64,000 bases of DNA, taken from the NCBI RefSeq assembly GCF_900089755.1, contig NZ_FLOC01000008.1, positions 1-64,000 of the forward strand. The letters are read 5' to 3'. This DNA comes from Marinomonas aquimarina (GTDB lineage Bacteria; Pseudomonadota; Gammaproteobacteria; Pseudomonadales; Marinomonadaceae). This document shows, piece by piece, positions 55,859 through 64,000 of this stretch. The notes under the pieces are model-generated. The model saw nothing but the letters and a program-made list of their open reading frames with translations. It did not search any database and was not told the DNA's origin. The position numbers and the translations under genes are program-made. The first letter of the stretch is position 1; each line of letters starts with the position of its first letter.

Positions 55859-57196
55859 TTATTCAGAATCAGTCTGAGTCGATTTCTTTGGCAAACGGAA
55901 CGGCTCAAAACCTTGCTGCTCATTATCGTGAAACACCACTTTTTTACGGGCAGCGGGTTTCTTTTGCGCTTTTGGCGCTTTGTTTTTGACAGGGGCTTTA
56001 TGCTTCGCTTTCTTCTGCGGCGCACGCTTTTGTGTAATGCCGGTAAAGGTCGGCTCTAAGCCTTCTACCGTGGAAATGCTAAAACTGCGCTTTAGGTAGT
56101 CTTCCACTTCTTTAAAGTTAAACCAGTCTTTTGGCCCTACTAAAGAAATGGCATCCCCTTGGAAACCAGCACGACCGGTACGGCCAGTACGATGTACAAA
56201 CTCTTCCGCAGGTTTTGGAATATCAAAGTTAAACACATGTGAAACGCTTGCAATATCGAGGCCACGTGACGCCAGATCCGTGCTCACTAACACGTTAAAC
56301 TTACCACGGGCAAAGTCATCCATCACTTTTGAACGGGCACTTTGTGACATATCGCCGTTTAGACTGCCCGTTGTTAGGCCCCAGGTTGCCAAAAGCTCCG
56401 CTAGGCGCACCGTGTCTTGCTTAGTCGCAGTGAAGACAATGGCTTGCTTGATGGTCAGTGTTTCTAAGAAATGCTGCAATAGCGCTTGCTTATGATCCAA
56501 ATGATCACACAAGTACACGTGTTGCTTGATATCTTGGTGCTCATCTTGGCCATGACCAATGGCTACTCGCACCGGCTCATACAAAAGCTCCTGCGCCAAT
56601 TCATTGACTTCGGTGTCATCCAGCGTAGCGGAAAAGAACAGCGTCTGACGGCGACGGTGGTTAGCGGCGTTATTGATCGCGCGCAGATCGGCCGCAAAGC
56701 CCAAATCGAGCATGCGATCCGCTTCGTCCAAGATCAACATTTCCAAGCCCTCAAGAAACACGTTGCGCTGTTTCAAATGGTCGACCATACGCCCCGGTGT
56801 CGCCACCACAAAGTGTGGGTCTTTCTGAAAGTTTTTATGTTGATCGTTAAAGTTCTCGCCGCCCAGTACCAAGATCGAGCTAAAGCGTGTGCCAGCGATC
56901 AAAGTACGCAAAGTGGCGTATACTTGCTTCGCCAACTCACGGGTAGGCACTAGAATCAATACACGAGGGTCGCGTTTCGCTAACGCTTTGCGCGTATAAA
57001 GGCGATGTACAGCGGGTAACAGGTACGCCAAGGTTTTCCCTGAGCCGGTTTTCGATGACGCCAAAAGATCTTTACCAGCCATCGCCTCTGGAATCGCACG
57101 CGCCTGAATTTCAGTCGTGTGCTCAAAGCCAAAGTGGCCAAAAGACTTCATTAGTCGGCTATCTAAATCAAACTCAGAGAATAACAATCGCTTCAC
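55859..57196 (-). CDS. DEAD-box ATP-dependent RNA helicase
   Basis: A 445-residue DEAD-box helicase close to SrmB and RhlE types, remodelling rRNA or mRNA. The Q-motif is in FEHTTEIQARAIP, motif I is ASSKTGSGKT, motif II is LDEADRMLDLG, motif III SAT, and motif VI HRTGRTGRAG. The C-terminal 60 residues are lysine- and alanine-rich, typical of RNA-binding tails. The start is GTG at 57196. The LysR gene follows 70 bp downstream on the same strand. Confidence 0.92.
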   Translation of the reverse strand: MKRLLFSEFDLDSRLMKSFGHFGFEHTTEIQARAIPEAMAGKDLLASSKTGSGKTLAYLLPAVHRLYTRKALAKRDPRVLILVPTRELAKQVYATLRTLIAGTRFSSILVLGGENFNDQHKNFQKDPHFVVATPGRMVDHLKQRNVFLEGLEMLILDEADRMLDLGFAADLRAINNAANHRRRQTLFFSATLDDTEVNELAQELLYEPVRVAIGHGQDEHQDIKQHVYLCDHLDHKQALLQHFLETLTIKQAIVFTATKQDTVRLAELLATWGLTTGSLNGDMSQSARSKVMDDFARGKFNVLVSTDLASRGLDIASVSHVFNFDIPKPAEEFVHRTGRTGRAGFQGDAISLVGPKDWFNFKEVEDYLKRSFSISTVEGLEPTFTGITQKRAPQKKAKHKAPVKNKAPKAQKKPAARKKVVFHDNEQQGFEPFRLPKKSTQTDSE

Positions 57197-57265
57197 CTTA
57201 TAAAAGTATTTTTTTCGGGAGCGTATTATAGCGCAGGGGCTCTCTAAACGGACACCTTAAATACG

Positions 57266-57817
57266 CTACATTTCGTGAAAAGTGCCTAAAGTGTAGGCTT
57301 TACCGGCACTGACCAATTGCACCAACATCCCCTCTTTGCTCTCCACCAGCGTAGCTTGTTCAACTAATTGATAGAACACATTGCGATGAAAACTGGCCCA
57401 CATGCCATGGCGTACAGAGGCGTAAGGCAATAACGCATCAGCACGCTCGAACAATTCAATATCGCTGTCGACCCCTAAGGTCAGCACGTCATTGGTTTTG
57501 GTGAAAAAGCGCCATATTTGACGGCCCTGCTCATCCAAACTCTGCTCATAGCGCACAATCTGGAAGGGTGCATCTTCCACTTGGATACGCACTTTCTCCG
57601 CCGGCGTCACCAGAAAATACTCGTCCTGCTCACGCCACAGGATGCGTGAAAACAGGGTCACCATTTTCTCCCGCTGGATCACTTCCCCTTCATGCAGCCA
57701 GTCGCCATTGGCCTTGATGATTAGGTCCATGTCACCACAACACTCAGGGTGCCAAGTCTCGACTGGCGGATAAGCGCCATCTGTTTGTGTGATGGGCTCC
57801 AAATTAATACGGGACAT
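57266..57817 (-). CDS. DUF1285 family protein
   Basis: A 183-residue protein of DUF1285, found in many proteobacteria, with unknown function. The segment RFFTKTNDVLTLGVDSDIELF and the N-terminal WHPECCGDMDLIIKANGDWLHEG fit the family. It is a beta-rich soluble protein. It is divergent from the MetF-like gene, sharing a 156-bp region that holds a MetR-type box. It lies upstream of the helicase on the same strand with a 69-bp gap. Confidence 0.85.
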   Translation of the reverse strand: MSRINLEPITQTDGAYPPVETWHPECCGDMDLIIKANGDWLHEGEVIQREKMVTLFSRILWREQDEYFLVTPAEKVRIQVEDAPFQIVRYEQSLDEQGRQIWRFFTKTNDVLTLGVDSDIELFERADALLPYASVRHGMWASFHRNVFYQLVEQATLVESKEGMLVQLVSAGKAYTLGTFHEM

Positions 57818-57891
57818 GAAATATTCCTAATACAGCAAATTAACGACATTCAATTCAACTACAATATTATTCAAATCAGTATAGATGATCT

Positions 57892-57904
57892 TGAATTAGA
57901 TTCA
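57892..57904 (+). promoter_or_regulatory. MetR-type binding box
   Basis: TGAATTAGATTCA matches the MetR consensus TGAA-N2-A/T-N2-TTCA exactly, with A in the centre. It lies 70 bp upstream of the MetF-like gene start and 75 bp from the DUF1285 gene start. A match of eight fixed bases is expected about once in a window this size by chance, so position in front of a MetF homologue is the main support. Confidence 0.45.
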
Positions 57905-57973
57905 CTGGTACACTAAGCACCATCAAAAAGATTACAGAAAACTAAACTTCACATAGAGATTAACGAGCCCCAA

Positions 57974-58933
57974 ATGACCACTGAACTAGCACGCAAATTT
58001 CAAGACCCAAATCGTGGAGTTTACTTTATCGGTACTACGCCACCGAGAAACACGATTGAAGACGATGCACAGCTTAACGAAATCGGCCAAAAGCTGCTGG
58101 ACCGTTTAGGACAGATTGAAGTCGATGGTTTAATCGTATACGACATTCAGGACGAGAGCAGCCGCATCTCCAAGCCGCGCCCGTTCCCATACATGCAGAC
58201 GCACGATCCACTAGACTGGTCGAAACGCTTGCAAGCTTTGGCAATCAAGCCTGTGATCACTTACAAAAGTGTGTCTTCTCGCACAGAGGCCGAATTCAAT
58301 CAGTGGTTAAACTCTGCTTGGGAAGATTATGGCATTCGTGACATCGTACTGGTGGGCTCACCTTCATCTGACGGCAATATCGCGCTGCCACTGAACCAAG
58401 CTTATAAAGCTTTGCAGAATAATCCGCACGATTTCAATCTGGGCGGTGTCACCATTGCAGAGCGTCATGCAGTCAAAGGCGACGAGCACGTGCGTTTGAT
58501 GAATAAAACCATTGCTGGCTGCGACTTTTTCGTTTCCCAAGCGGTGTATAACCCACAAGCCACGGTTGACATGCTGAGCCAATACGCCCGCACTTGTCGA
58601 GAAAACGGTGAAACACCGAAGCGTGTCATCCTAACATTCACCCCTTGCGGTAGTGAACAGACGTTGAGCTTTATGGAATGGCTCGGTATTTCGGTGCCAG
58701 ACGCCACGAAATTCCGTATTTTGGATGCTGAAAACCCATTGGATGAATCGATTAAGATTTGTCGCTCTGCGCTTGAGCAAATTATCGAAGTGGCGTTACC
58801 GCTGGGCATTCCGCTTGGCTTAAACATCGAGAGTTTGACCAACCGTAAAGAAGAGATCGACGCCTCAGTGAACCTTTACAAGCTGCTTAAGGCCACCTTG
58901 GACCTTAAGCTTGCCGAGCAAAACCTTCTATAA
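57974..58933 (+). CDS. MetF-like methylenetetrahydrofolate reductase homologue
   Basis: A 319-residue TIM-barrel protein related to 5,10-methylenetetrahydrofolate reductase. NLGGVTIAERH, HVRLMNKTIAGCDFFVSQA and LGLNIESLTNRKEEI fit the barrel layout of the family. The N-terminal strand reads FIGTTPPR where MetF has FEFFPPR: the glutamate that protonates the folate (E28 in E. coli) is missing. So the normal reduction may be lost or use another residue, and the substrate may differ. A MetR box upstream links it to methionine or one-carbon control. It converges on the GT9 gene with a gap of one base. Confidence 0.7.
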   Translation: MTTELARKFQDPNRGVYFIGTTPPRNTIEDDAQLNEIGQKLLDRLGQIEVDGLIVYDIQDESSRISKPRPFPYMQTHDPLDWSKRLQALAIKPVITYKSVSSRTEAEFNQWLNSAWEDYGIRDIVLVGSPSSDGNIALPLNQAYKALQNNPHDFNLGGVTIAERHAVKGDEHVRLMNKTIAGCDFFVSQAVYNPQATVDMLSQYARTCRENGETPKRVILTFTPCGSEQTLSFMEWLGISVPDATKFRILDAENPLDESIKICRSALEQIIEVALPLGIPLGLNIESLTNRKEEIDASVNLYKLLKATLDLKLAEQNLL

Positions 58934-58934
58934 G

Positions 58935-59939
58935 TCACGACCCATTGACGAATACCAGCTGGGCAATCACCTGCTCGGCTGTGATCTGCTGCATGGCCTT
59001 AGGGTCATGCACACGGCTAGCCCAAGGCAATTCGCTGACCGGCTTGCCGTATTCCTGCTGCGCGCATTGCTCGTAGACGCTCACCACCTTATCCAGATCC
59101 CTAAAGGGGCCAGTACGCTGCGGATTTGAATGCGCATAGAGCCCGACCACGGGCGTGCCGACTAGCGTTGCCATATGCGCTGGCCCCGTATCAGGGCTTA
59201 GCACCCAGTTCGCCCCCTGCAATACGCTCAGCATTTGCGCCAAGTTGGTCTGTCCAACGAGATCGGTCACATGAGAGCCATGCAGTTGCGCAGCCATTGC
59301 TTTCTCAGCGTCACTAGGGCCGCCCGTCAACACGACCGCTAAACCTTGCTCAGCGCACCAGTCTATAACGGCCTGATAACCGTCGAGGGTCCAATTGCGC
59401 TCAGCCTTAGAAGCACTCGGATTAATCACCACATAGGTTTCAGGTAAGCCACCTGGGGCGTCCGGTAACGTTAACGCTAACGGCAAGTGGATATCGGTGA
59501 CTTGCAGCTTCGCCGCAATGGCCAAAAATGAGTCCAACACATGGGGAGAACGTGGCTCTTCACCAAATTCATTGACGAACCAATGCTGCTTTTCACGAGA
59601 ATAGGTCTTTTTGAAACCAATGCGACGCTTGGCACGCAGCATTTTACTTAACAGGCTTGCACGCAACGACCATTGCAAATGCAGCAGCACATCAAACTGA
59701 ATCGATGACAAGGCTTTGCGCAGAGCCAACATGCCAGAGACACCCGACTTTTTATCGTACACATGTACCTTCACCCCTGGCAGCAAACGGACTAGCTGTG
59801 CTTCAACCGGGCCGGTGATCCAAGTAATCTGCGCCTTCGGATAGCGCTTTTGTAACGCCGCGATCACGGCCATGGCATGGCACACATCGCCAATAGCAGA
59901 CAGCCGGATGACCGCTATGTTAGTAATTGTCTGATCCAT
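58935..59939 (-). CDS. Glycosyltransferase family 9, heptosyltransferase-like
   Basis: A 334-residue cytoplasmic-face enzyme of the ADP-heptose:LPS heptosyltransferase family (GT9). It has an N-terminal GT-B fold (AVIRLSAIGDVCHA is typical of WaaC/WaaF) and a C-terminal donor domain with NWVLSPDTGPAHMATLVGTP and YAHSNPQRTGPF. It should add a sugar to the lipopolysaccharide inner core. A kdkA-like kinase is divergent next to it, so an LPS core locus is likely. Exact donor and acceptor cannot be read. Confidence 0.88.
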   Translation of the reverse strand: MDQTITNIAVIRLSAIGDVCHAMAVIAALQKRYPKAQITWITGPVEAQLVRLLPGVKVHVYDKKSGVSGMLALRKALSSIQFDVLLHLQWSLRASLLSKMLRAKRRIGFKKTYSREKQHWFVNEFGEEPRSPHVLDSFLAIAAKLQVTDIHLPLALTLPDAPGGLPETYVVINPSASKAERNWTLDGYQAVIDWCAEQGLAVVLTGGPSDAEKAMAAQLHGSHVTDLVGQTNLAQMLSVLQGANWVLSPDTGPAHMATLVGTPVVGLYAHSNPQRTGPFRDLDKVVSVYEQCAQQEYGKPVSELPWASRVHDPKAMQQITAEQVIAQLVFVNGS

Positions 59940-60046
59940 TTCATCCCCTTAGGGCTGTTTAAATATATGAGAACTATTATAAAATACCCGCCATTCAAAA
60001 TGGCTCCCAAATAGCGTCATCTCATTCATTTTTTTAGATTATTTTC

Positions 60047-60760
60047 ATGCCAAGCATTCACCCTACCGCAAGCAGCGACATTGTTTTCATTAGCCCAAAT
60101 AACAAAGGGATAACCAAGGAATGGTTCCAGCCTGAGTACTGGCAAGCACAACATAAATTACTCAACACCGCCACAGGGCGAGGCACCGTGTGGTTCGTGG
60201 ACACCCCCCATGCCACCGCCGTACTGCGACAGTATCGCCGTGGTGGCTTGATCGGGAAATTCAATAAGTTCTCGTTTTTAGCACAGCCACTTGAGCACAC
60301 GCGTGCGTACAAAGAACTGGCGTTGCTAGAAACGCTGCAAAAACTGAAGTTGCCCGCGCCCACGCCGATGGCCGGCTTAGTGCGCCGCGAAGGCGTGTCT
60401 TACCAAGCCTGGTTGTTAACCCAAGCCATCCCTAATGCGCGCGATTTATTTCAAATCTTGCAACAGGGCACTCTTACAGACGACATATGGCGCAACATTG
60501 GTCACACCATTCGCCGCTTTCATGATCACAATGTGTTTCATAGCGATTTGAACTGTCACAACATCATGCTCGACGAACAAGATCAAGTATGGCTGATCGA
60601 CTTTGATAAATGCGCTATCAAGGACAACAGCGCTGGCTGGAAAAAGAACAATCTAGAACGTCTGCAACGCTCGTTCGACAAGGAGCTGAAAAAGCTGAGC
60701 CGTTTTGAATACAACCAGCAGGCTTGGCAACATTTATTAGAAGGTTACCAAGCCGCCTAG
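60047..60760 (+). CDS. kdkA: 3-deoxy-D-manno-octulosonic acid kinase (KdkA-like)
   Basis: A 237-residue kinase-fold protein that phosphorylates Kdo in the LPS inner core. The catalytic loop is FHSDLNCHNIMLD (HxDxxxxN), and the metal loop is LIDFDKC, as in KdkA and WaaP-type kinases. TVWFVDTPHATAVLRQYRRGG is the N-lobe with the lysine region. Divergent from the GT9 gene. Length fits the family (about 240). Confidence 0.9.
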   Translation: MPSIHPTASSDIVFISPNNKGITKEWFQPEYWQAQHKLLNTATGRGTVWFVDTPHATAVLRQYRRGGLIGKFNKFSFLAQPLEHTRAYKELALLETLQKLKLPAPTPMAGLVRREGVSYQAWLLTQAIPNARDLFQILQQGTLTDDIWRNIGHTIRRFHDHNVFHSDLNCHNIMLDEQDQVWLIDFDKCAIKDNSAGWKKNNLERLQRSFDKELKKLSRFEYNQQAWQHLLEGYQAA

Positions 60761-60770
60761 CCCTAAACAA

Positions 60771-60798
60771 AAAAGCTTTGCCTCACAGCAAAGCTTTT
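60771..60798. terminator. Bidirectional terminator, kdkA / cti
   Basis: AAAAGCTTTGC (60771-60781) and GCAAAGCTTTT (60788-60798) form a perfect 11-bp stem with loop CTCACA between converging genes. Confidence 0.92.
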
Positions 60799-60809
60799 CA
60801 TCTGGCCGA

Positions 60810-63182
60810 CTAGCGATTTTCTAAGCGATTGTAGTCCAATATACCGCTAGAAAGTGGCTTCATGGCCTTATTCAAACGTGCTATTTCATCACTGGTAGCC
60901 CAGAACTGATCACTGGTACGGCGCACACCGTACTGATCTAGCAAGGCAGTATAGTCTGACTCTGACTGAATCGCAGTCACGGCAGCGACGAATGCCGGCA
61001 CCTGTTGTTCTGTCATTCTGAGCAACACATTCGGGTAGTCTCCCACAATACCACGTACCACCATCAAACGATCCTCTTGCGGTGCCACGGTAGATTCTTC
61101 GTCTAATAAACTGGTGATGTTGTAATGGCCGCGATTATGAACAATCGTTACCAGTTCCGCATCCGCCTGCCCCTCACGCTCAATCAACATCATCGCCAAC
61201 TCAGGGAAAGGCACAACAGGACGACCTTGCAATTCCTGCAAACTTAACAGCGCGGCTTGAGTCGACGGTTGCAATAACGACTGGGACAACTCATGTTGCT
61301 GCGATAACACGGGGGCCAAGCGCTGCTCTATGATGGTTAAAAACTCGCGTTTGTGGTCCGCCGTTTGATAAGCCACCTTCGAAGGCACATCCACCTGCAG
61401 CAGGTCGCTGAAAATATAATTCTTGATGGTTTGATTGGTTTGGCGATACCAATATTCACGTACCGCTGCACGCTCCTCTCGGGGTAAGAACATGAGGAAG
61501 TTCATCTCCCCTTCCATACGTAGGAAATCCATGTACAAGCGCGTCACCAGCTGGTGTCCAACATTACCAAACACATCAAAGCCTGCAACCAACAGATAAT
61601 GAATGCGCTCAAGCAATGGGTAGTCAATGACCCAAGCGGTTTTTGGCTCAGGTCCTACTAGCCCTTTTTCAACGGAGGCATTATCAAAGTGGCGCATCAC
61701 CGTGAGGGCGGCATTACTGTTTTCGCCTTCGCCATCCCAAATCATTTCGGTATTAAAGTGCATACCGTTTTCACCCATGACTTCAAGCAAACCGGCCTTG
61801 GCCGCTAGGTAGTTTTTTTGTTTCTCTGAATAGAGCACCCAAGAGGTGATCGGCAAGGCATTACTGCTCTGCGATGCAGGCAAAGCCAAGGACGACGCAT
61901 TTTGCTCAAGGAAAGCACTACCAATGTTGTGTAGCTCTAGATCTGGGTTGACAAAAAACACCCAAAACTGCTCATTGATCACATTCACCGCCACCTGTCC
62001 GCGGCAAACAGGCCCTTTTATAAAGGCCATGATGGTGTTTTGCGCGTGATCTAACAAAAAGCGATAACGGCTGTTACCCGGAATTTGCGCAAACGATTCA
62101 AACGGGTTACTGGCGACTGCAGGCTGATAACTGCCCGCTTGCGTGACGGAGTAGTCCGCTTGATAGAACCAGTCATGCCAACGCGCATAACGAGCATCGT
62201 CCAACTGCATCGGGATAAAGGTCTTCTGCACTCGGCTTTCAGGGTCTAACCATAGGCGGTAATAAACACGATCCACTCCAGGGTGATCGTAGGGACGACG
62301 TGTGCTGATGCGCTCTATTGGTTCACCTGGCGGGGTGCTCGAACGCACCAGTTTATAGGTGTAGCGGGCCTCGTCATCAAAATATAAGCTGTATAAATAA
62401 ATATGCTCATAAATGTAACGATTGACCAACTGTGCTTTCAGCGAATCCCCATTTAAGCGCTGCTCCCACTGGCTTACTTGGCTTTGCACACTGTCTGGCA
62501 CATTCGATGTCGCCTGCATGCGCGCACCTTTGACCAGCCACTTGGTCAGCACGGCGTACTCGTGATCGGTTAACTGAGGTAATCCATAGGGCATGCCCCA
62601 CGTGGGGTGAGTGGTTTCAAAGGTATTGTACTCTTCGATAGCGGGACATTGTTGATCACGATTAAGAGAAAAGTCATACTGATCCGCTGGTAGCACATCA
62701 CTGTCAAACTCCCCTTGCTGACGGCGCAAGGCAATTGCCCGATACAACACACTGCCCTGAAGGTTGGCGGCTGGGCTTTGTTCACGCTCGTTCAAAATCG
62801 GATAGAAGCCTTTTTCACGCCACGCTTGGGTGGTGCGCGCATCTTCGTAAAGACGCGTCGGCTCAAGCGCTAACAGGCGATCACCTTGATACACTCTATC
62901 TTTACTGCCACCACGCTCAATGCCGCCAACGGCGGTTAATTTGATCTGGCAAGGAGCATCATAACAGGCATGACAATTGATACAGCGACTTTCTAAAATG
63001 GGGCGCACTTGTTCCTGATAAAAGTTATCGGACACTGGCGCACTGTACTCAGTGGCAACCAGCTGGCGATTTTGGCTATTGGCGGGACCAAAGATGTCGT
63101 CCAAGTTATGGCTCGCAAATACCGCACAACCGGAGACCACCACCAACACCAACGCCAACATCCATCTAGAAAGCTTTTTCAT
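60810..63182 (-). CDS. cti: Fatty acid cis/trans isomerase
   Basis: A 790-residue periplasmic heme protein that converts cis unsaturated membrane fatty acids to trans, stiffening membranes under solvent or heat stress. The N-terminal leader (LALVLVVVSGCAVF) ends in a lipobox-like cysteine at residue 19. A c-type heme site CINCH follows at residues 67-71. ATG at 63182 has AGGA seven bases upstream; a TTG just before adds one residue. The rest matches Cti over its length. Being a lipoprotein would tether it, which is unusual for this family. Confidence 0.93.
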   Translation of the reverse strand: MKKLSRWMLALVLVVVSGCAVFASHNLDDIFGPANSQNRQLVATEYSAPVSDNFYQEQVRPILESRCINCHACYDAPCQIKLTAVGGIERGGSKDRVYQGDRLLALEPTRLYEDARTTQAWREKGFYPILNEREQSPAANLQGSVLYRAIALRRQQGEFDSDVLPADQYDFSLNRDQQCPAIEEYNTFETTHPTWGMPYGLPQLTDHEYAVLTKWLVKGARMQATSNVPDSVQSQVSQWEQRLNGDSLKAQLVNRYIYEHIYLYSLYFDDEARYTYKLVRSSTPPGEPIERISTRRPYDHPGVDRVYYRLWLDPESRVQKTFIPMQLDDARYARWHDWFYQADYSVTQAGSYQPAVASNPFESFAQIPGNSRYRFLLDHAQNTIMAFIKGPVCRGQVAVNVINEQFWVFFVNPDLELHNIGSAFLEQNASSLALPASQSSNALPITSWVLYSEKQKNYLAAKAGLLEVMGENGMHFNTEMIWDGEGENSNAALTVMRHFDNASVEKGLVGPEPKTAWVIDYPLLERIHYLLVAGFDVFGNVGHQLVTRLYMDFLRMEGEMNFLMFLPREERAAVREYWYRQTNQTIKNYIFSDLLQVDVPSKVAYQTADHKREFLTIIEQRLAPVLSQQHELSQSLLQPSTQAALLSLQELQGRPVVPFPELAMMLIEREGQADAELVTIVHNRGHYNITSLLDEESTVAPQEDRLMVVRGIVGDYPNVLLRMTEQQVPAFVAAVTAIQSESDYTALLDQYGVRRTSDQFWATSDEIARLNKAMKPLSSGILDYNRLENR

Positions 63183-63255
63183 CAATTCATCCTAAATTAA
63201 GTGACTGTATTCATACGTTGAAAGTGTAACCTCTGGTTCTAAAAAGCAGGCATAA

Positions 63256-63285
63256 AAAAGGGGAAAAGCATGCTTTTCCCCTTTT
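63256..63285 (-). terminator. Strong terminator downstream of the last minus-strand gene
   Basis: A 30-nt perfect palindrome (63256-63285) centred on GCATGC with arms AAAAGGGGAAAAG and CTTTTCCCCTTTT, plus further T on the minus strand. It ends the 63308 gene transcript before cti. Confidence 0.9.
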
Positions 63286-63307
63286 GTTTTACATTTTCAT
63301 GACGCTG

Positions 63308-63901
63308 TTAGCTTTGTGCTTCGTCTTCGTCGTCGAATTCCACTAACTCGTAGGCATCTTCACCCATGTCTTCATTCGCCAATAACAAGGCGTCTTCATA
63401 GGAACTGCCAAACTCAATGCGTGTGATGTCGTATAGATCGTATTCGTAGGTTTCATCAAACCAACGCGCATCGGAGCCAATTTCTTCTAGCTCAAAGGTC
63501 GTTGCATCGACACGCAAAACACGGCCGATCTCACAACCGTCAGCATCCACCTCTTCACGGTGAATGGTGACCAAGCCAAACTCTTCACTGATGTCCATTA
63601 GCAGAACCGCAAGATCTTCTAGCTCAACTTCTGGGTCTTCAATGTCTTCACCACGTAGCTCTAGAACACGTTTTTGGAAGTCATTAAACGGCGCTGGGTG
63701 CATAAAGTCGCTAATGTCTTCTAGAAATAGAATCTGATAACCATTTAAGTGAACACCATCGTCCACCAACTGCATCAGCACCATTTCTTCGTTTGCCGCG
63801 ATGATAAATCCATCTGTCCAGTTATCTGGTCCGTCGATTTCTTCGCGAAAGATACGTACGACATTCTTACGCGTTCGGGCTTTTTCCAATTCGATGAGCA
63901 T
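63308..63901 (-). CDS. Acidic protein of unknown function (197 aa)
   Basis: I do not recognise this gene. It encodes 197 residues, strongly acidic, ending in EDAYELVEFDDEDEAQS. No signal or membrane segment is seen. The layout suggests two similar beta-rich halves: FIIAANEEMVLMQLVDDGVHLNGYQ-like strands, and RVLRVDATTFELEEIGSDARW with YDLYDITRIEFGSSYEDALL, resembling Sm-like folds. AGGAG precedes the ATG. A strong terminator follows it. It stands alone at the window edge. Confidence 0.75.
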   Translation of the reverse strand: MLIELEKARTRKNVVRIFREEIDGPDNWTDGFIIAANEEMVLMQLVDDGVHLNGYQILFLEDISDFMHPAPFNDFQKRVLELRGEDIEDPEVELEDLAVLLMDISEEFGLVTIHREEVDADGCEIGRVLRVDATTFELEEIGSDARWFDETYEYDLYDITRIEFGSSYEDALLLANEDMGEDAYELVEFDDEDEAQS

Positions 63902-64000
63902 AATGGCTCCTAAAGGACATCATTAAAAACAGGTGTTAGTGTAAACCTTGACTACAACAGGAACAACTTATTGCTGAAAATCATGCCAATTTTCAATCAG

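Noticed and set aside
59990-60004. GCCATT/AATGGC hairpin between the GT9 gene and kdkA
   Set aside because: A 6-bp stem with no T-run in a divergent promoter region; not enough for an operator or terminator call.
1-64000. Mobile element, prophage, defence island or CRISPR array
   Set aside because: No transposase, integrase, phage structural, restriction, toxin-antitoxin or Cas gene was recognised, and no array of regularly spaced repeats. Gene order is typical core chromosome.

Overview
The window is ordinary core chromosome of a marine gammaproteobacterium. A complete Na+-translocating NADH:quinone reductase operon with nqrM, together with NhaB, TyrR, RMF, a cis/trans fatty acid isomerase (Cti), DUF3549 and a CsiV-type gene after mfd, points to the Oceanospirillales, with Marinomonas a plausible genus. 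That placement comes from gene content and order only. There is no prophage, insertion sequence, CRISPR array, integron or rRNA operon, and no block of clearly foreign genes.

Layout. 1-15.3 kb: housekeeping genes (HAD phosphatase, tyrR-type regulator, LysR regulator, carbonic anhydrase, rlmA, GGDEF-EAL protein, DUF1853/YqcC pair, DUF3549, purU, rlmL, rmf, pyrD, DUF2835) plus a 53-residue membrane protein. 15.4-22.3 kb: one tight operon of MoxR ATPase, DUF58, DUF4381 and Bat-type von Willebrand proteins. 22.3-31.8 kb: a DyP peroxidase, then the proteostasis block read on the minus strand as tRNA-Arg, tig, clpP, clpX, lon, hupB, tRNA-Asp, ppiD. 32-33.5 kb: YihY and a purine phosphoribosyltransferase. 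33.6-42.2 kb: minus-strand nqrABCDEF-apbE-nqrM-sthA. 42.6-47.1 kb: folX, mfd, csiV. 47.2-54.5 kb: sohB, nhaB, dnaQ/rnhA/yafS-like opposite gloB, then mltD. 54.5-64 kb: ppnP, a GcvA-like LysR gene, a DEAD-box helicase, DUF1285, a divergent MetF homologue, a heptosyltransferase-like enzyme, KdkA-type kinase, cti and an unrecognised acidic protein.

How the genes work together. The nqr cluster holds the six pump subunits, the flavin transferase that attaches FMN to NqrB and NqrC (ApbE), the iron maturation factor (NqrM) and a soluble transhydrogenase (SthA) that can make NADH for the pump. Trigger factor, ClpXP, Lon and PpiD form a folding and proteolysis island. The MoxR/Bat set looks like an envelope-associated chaperone system. 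KdkA, the GT9 enzyme and Cti act on lipopolysaccharide and membrane lipids.

The least ordinary signals are small. (1) A GcvA-like LysR gene can only start its helix-turn-helix at an ATT codon behind a good ribosome-binding site. (2) A promoter plus an intrinsic terminator on the minus strand upstream of tRNA-Arg, with no gene between them, predicts an RNA of about 115 nt carrying two anti-Shine-Dalgarno motifs. (3) A MetF homologue lacks the usual catalytic glutamate and has a 13-bp MetR-type box upstream. (4) A TyrR homologue has lost key ATPase residues. I saw no clearly new multi-gene system.
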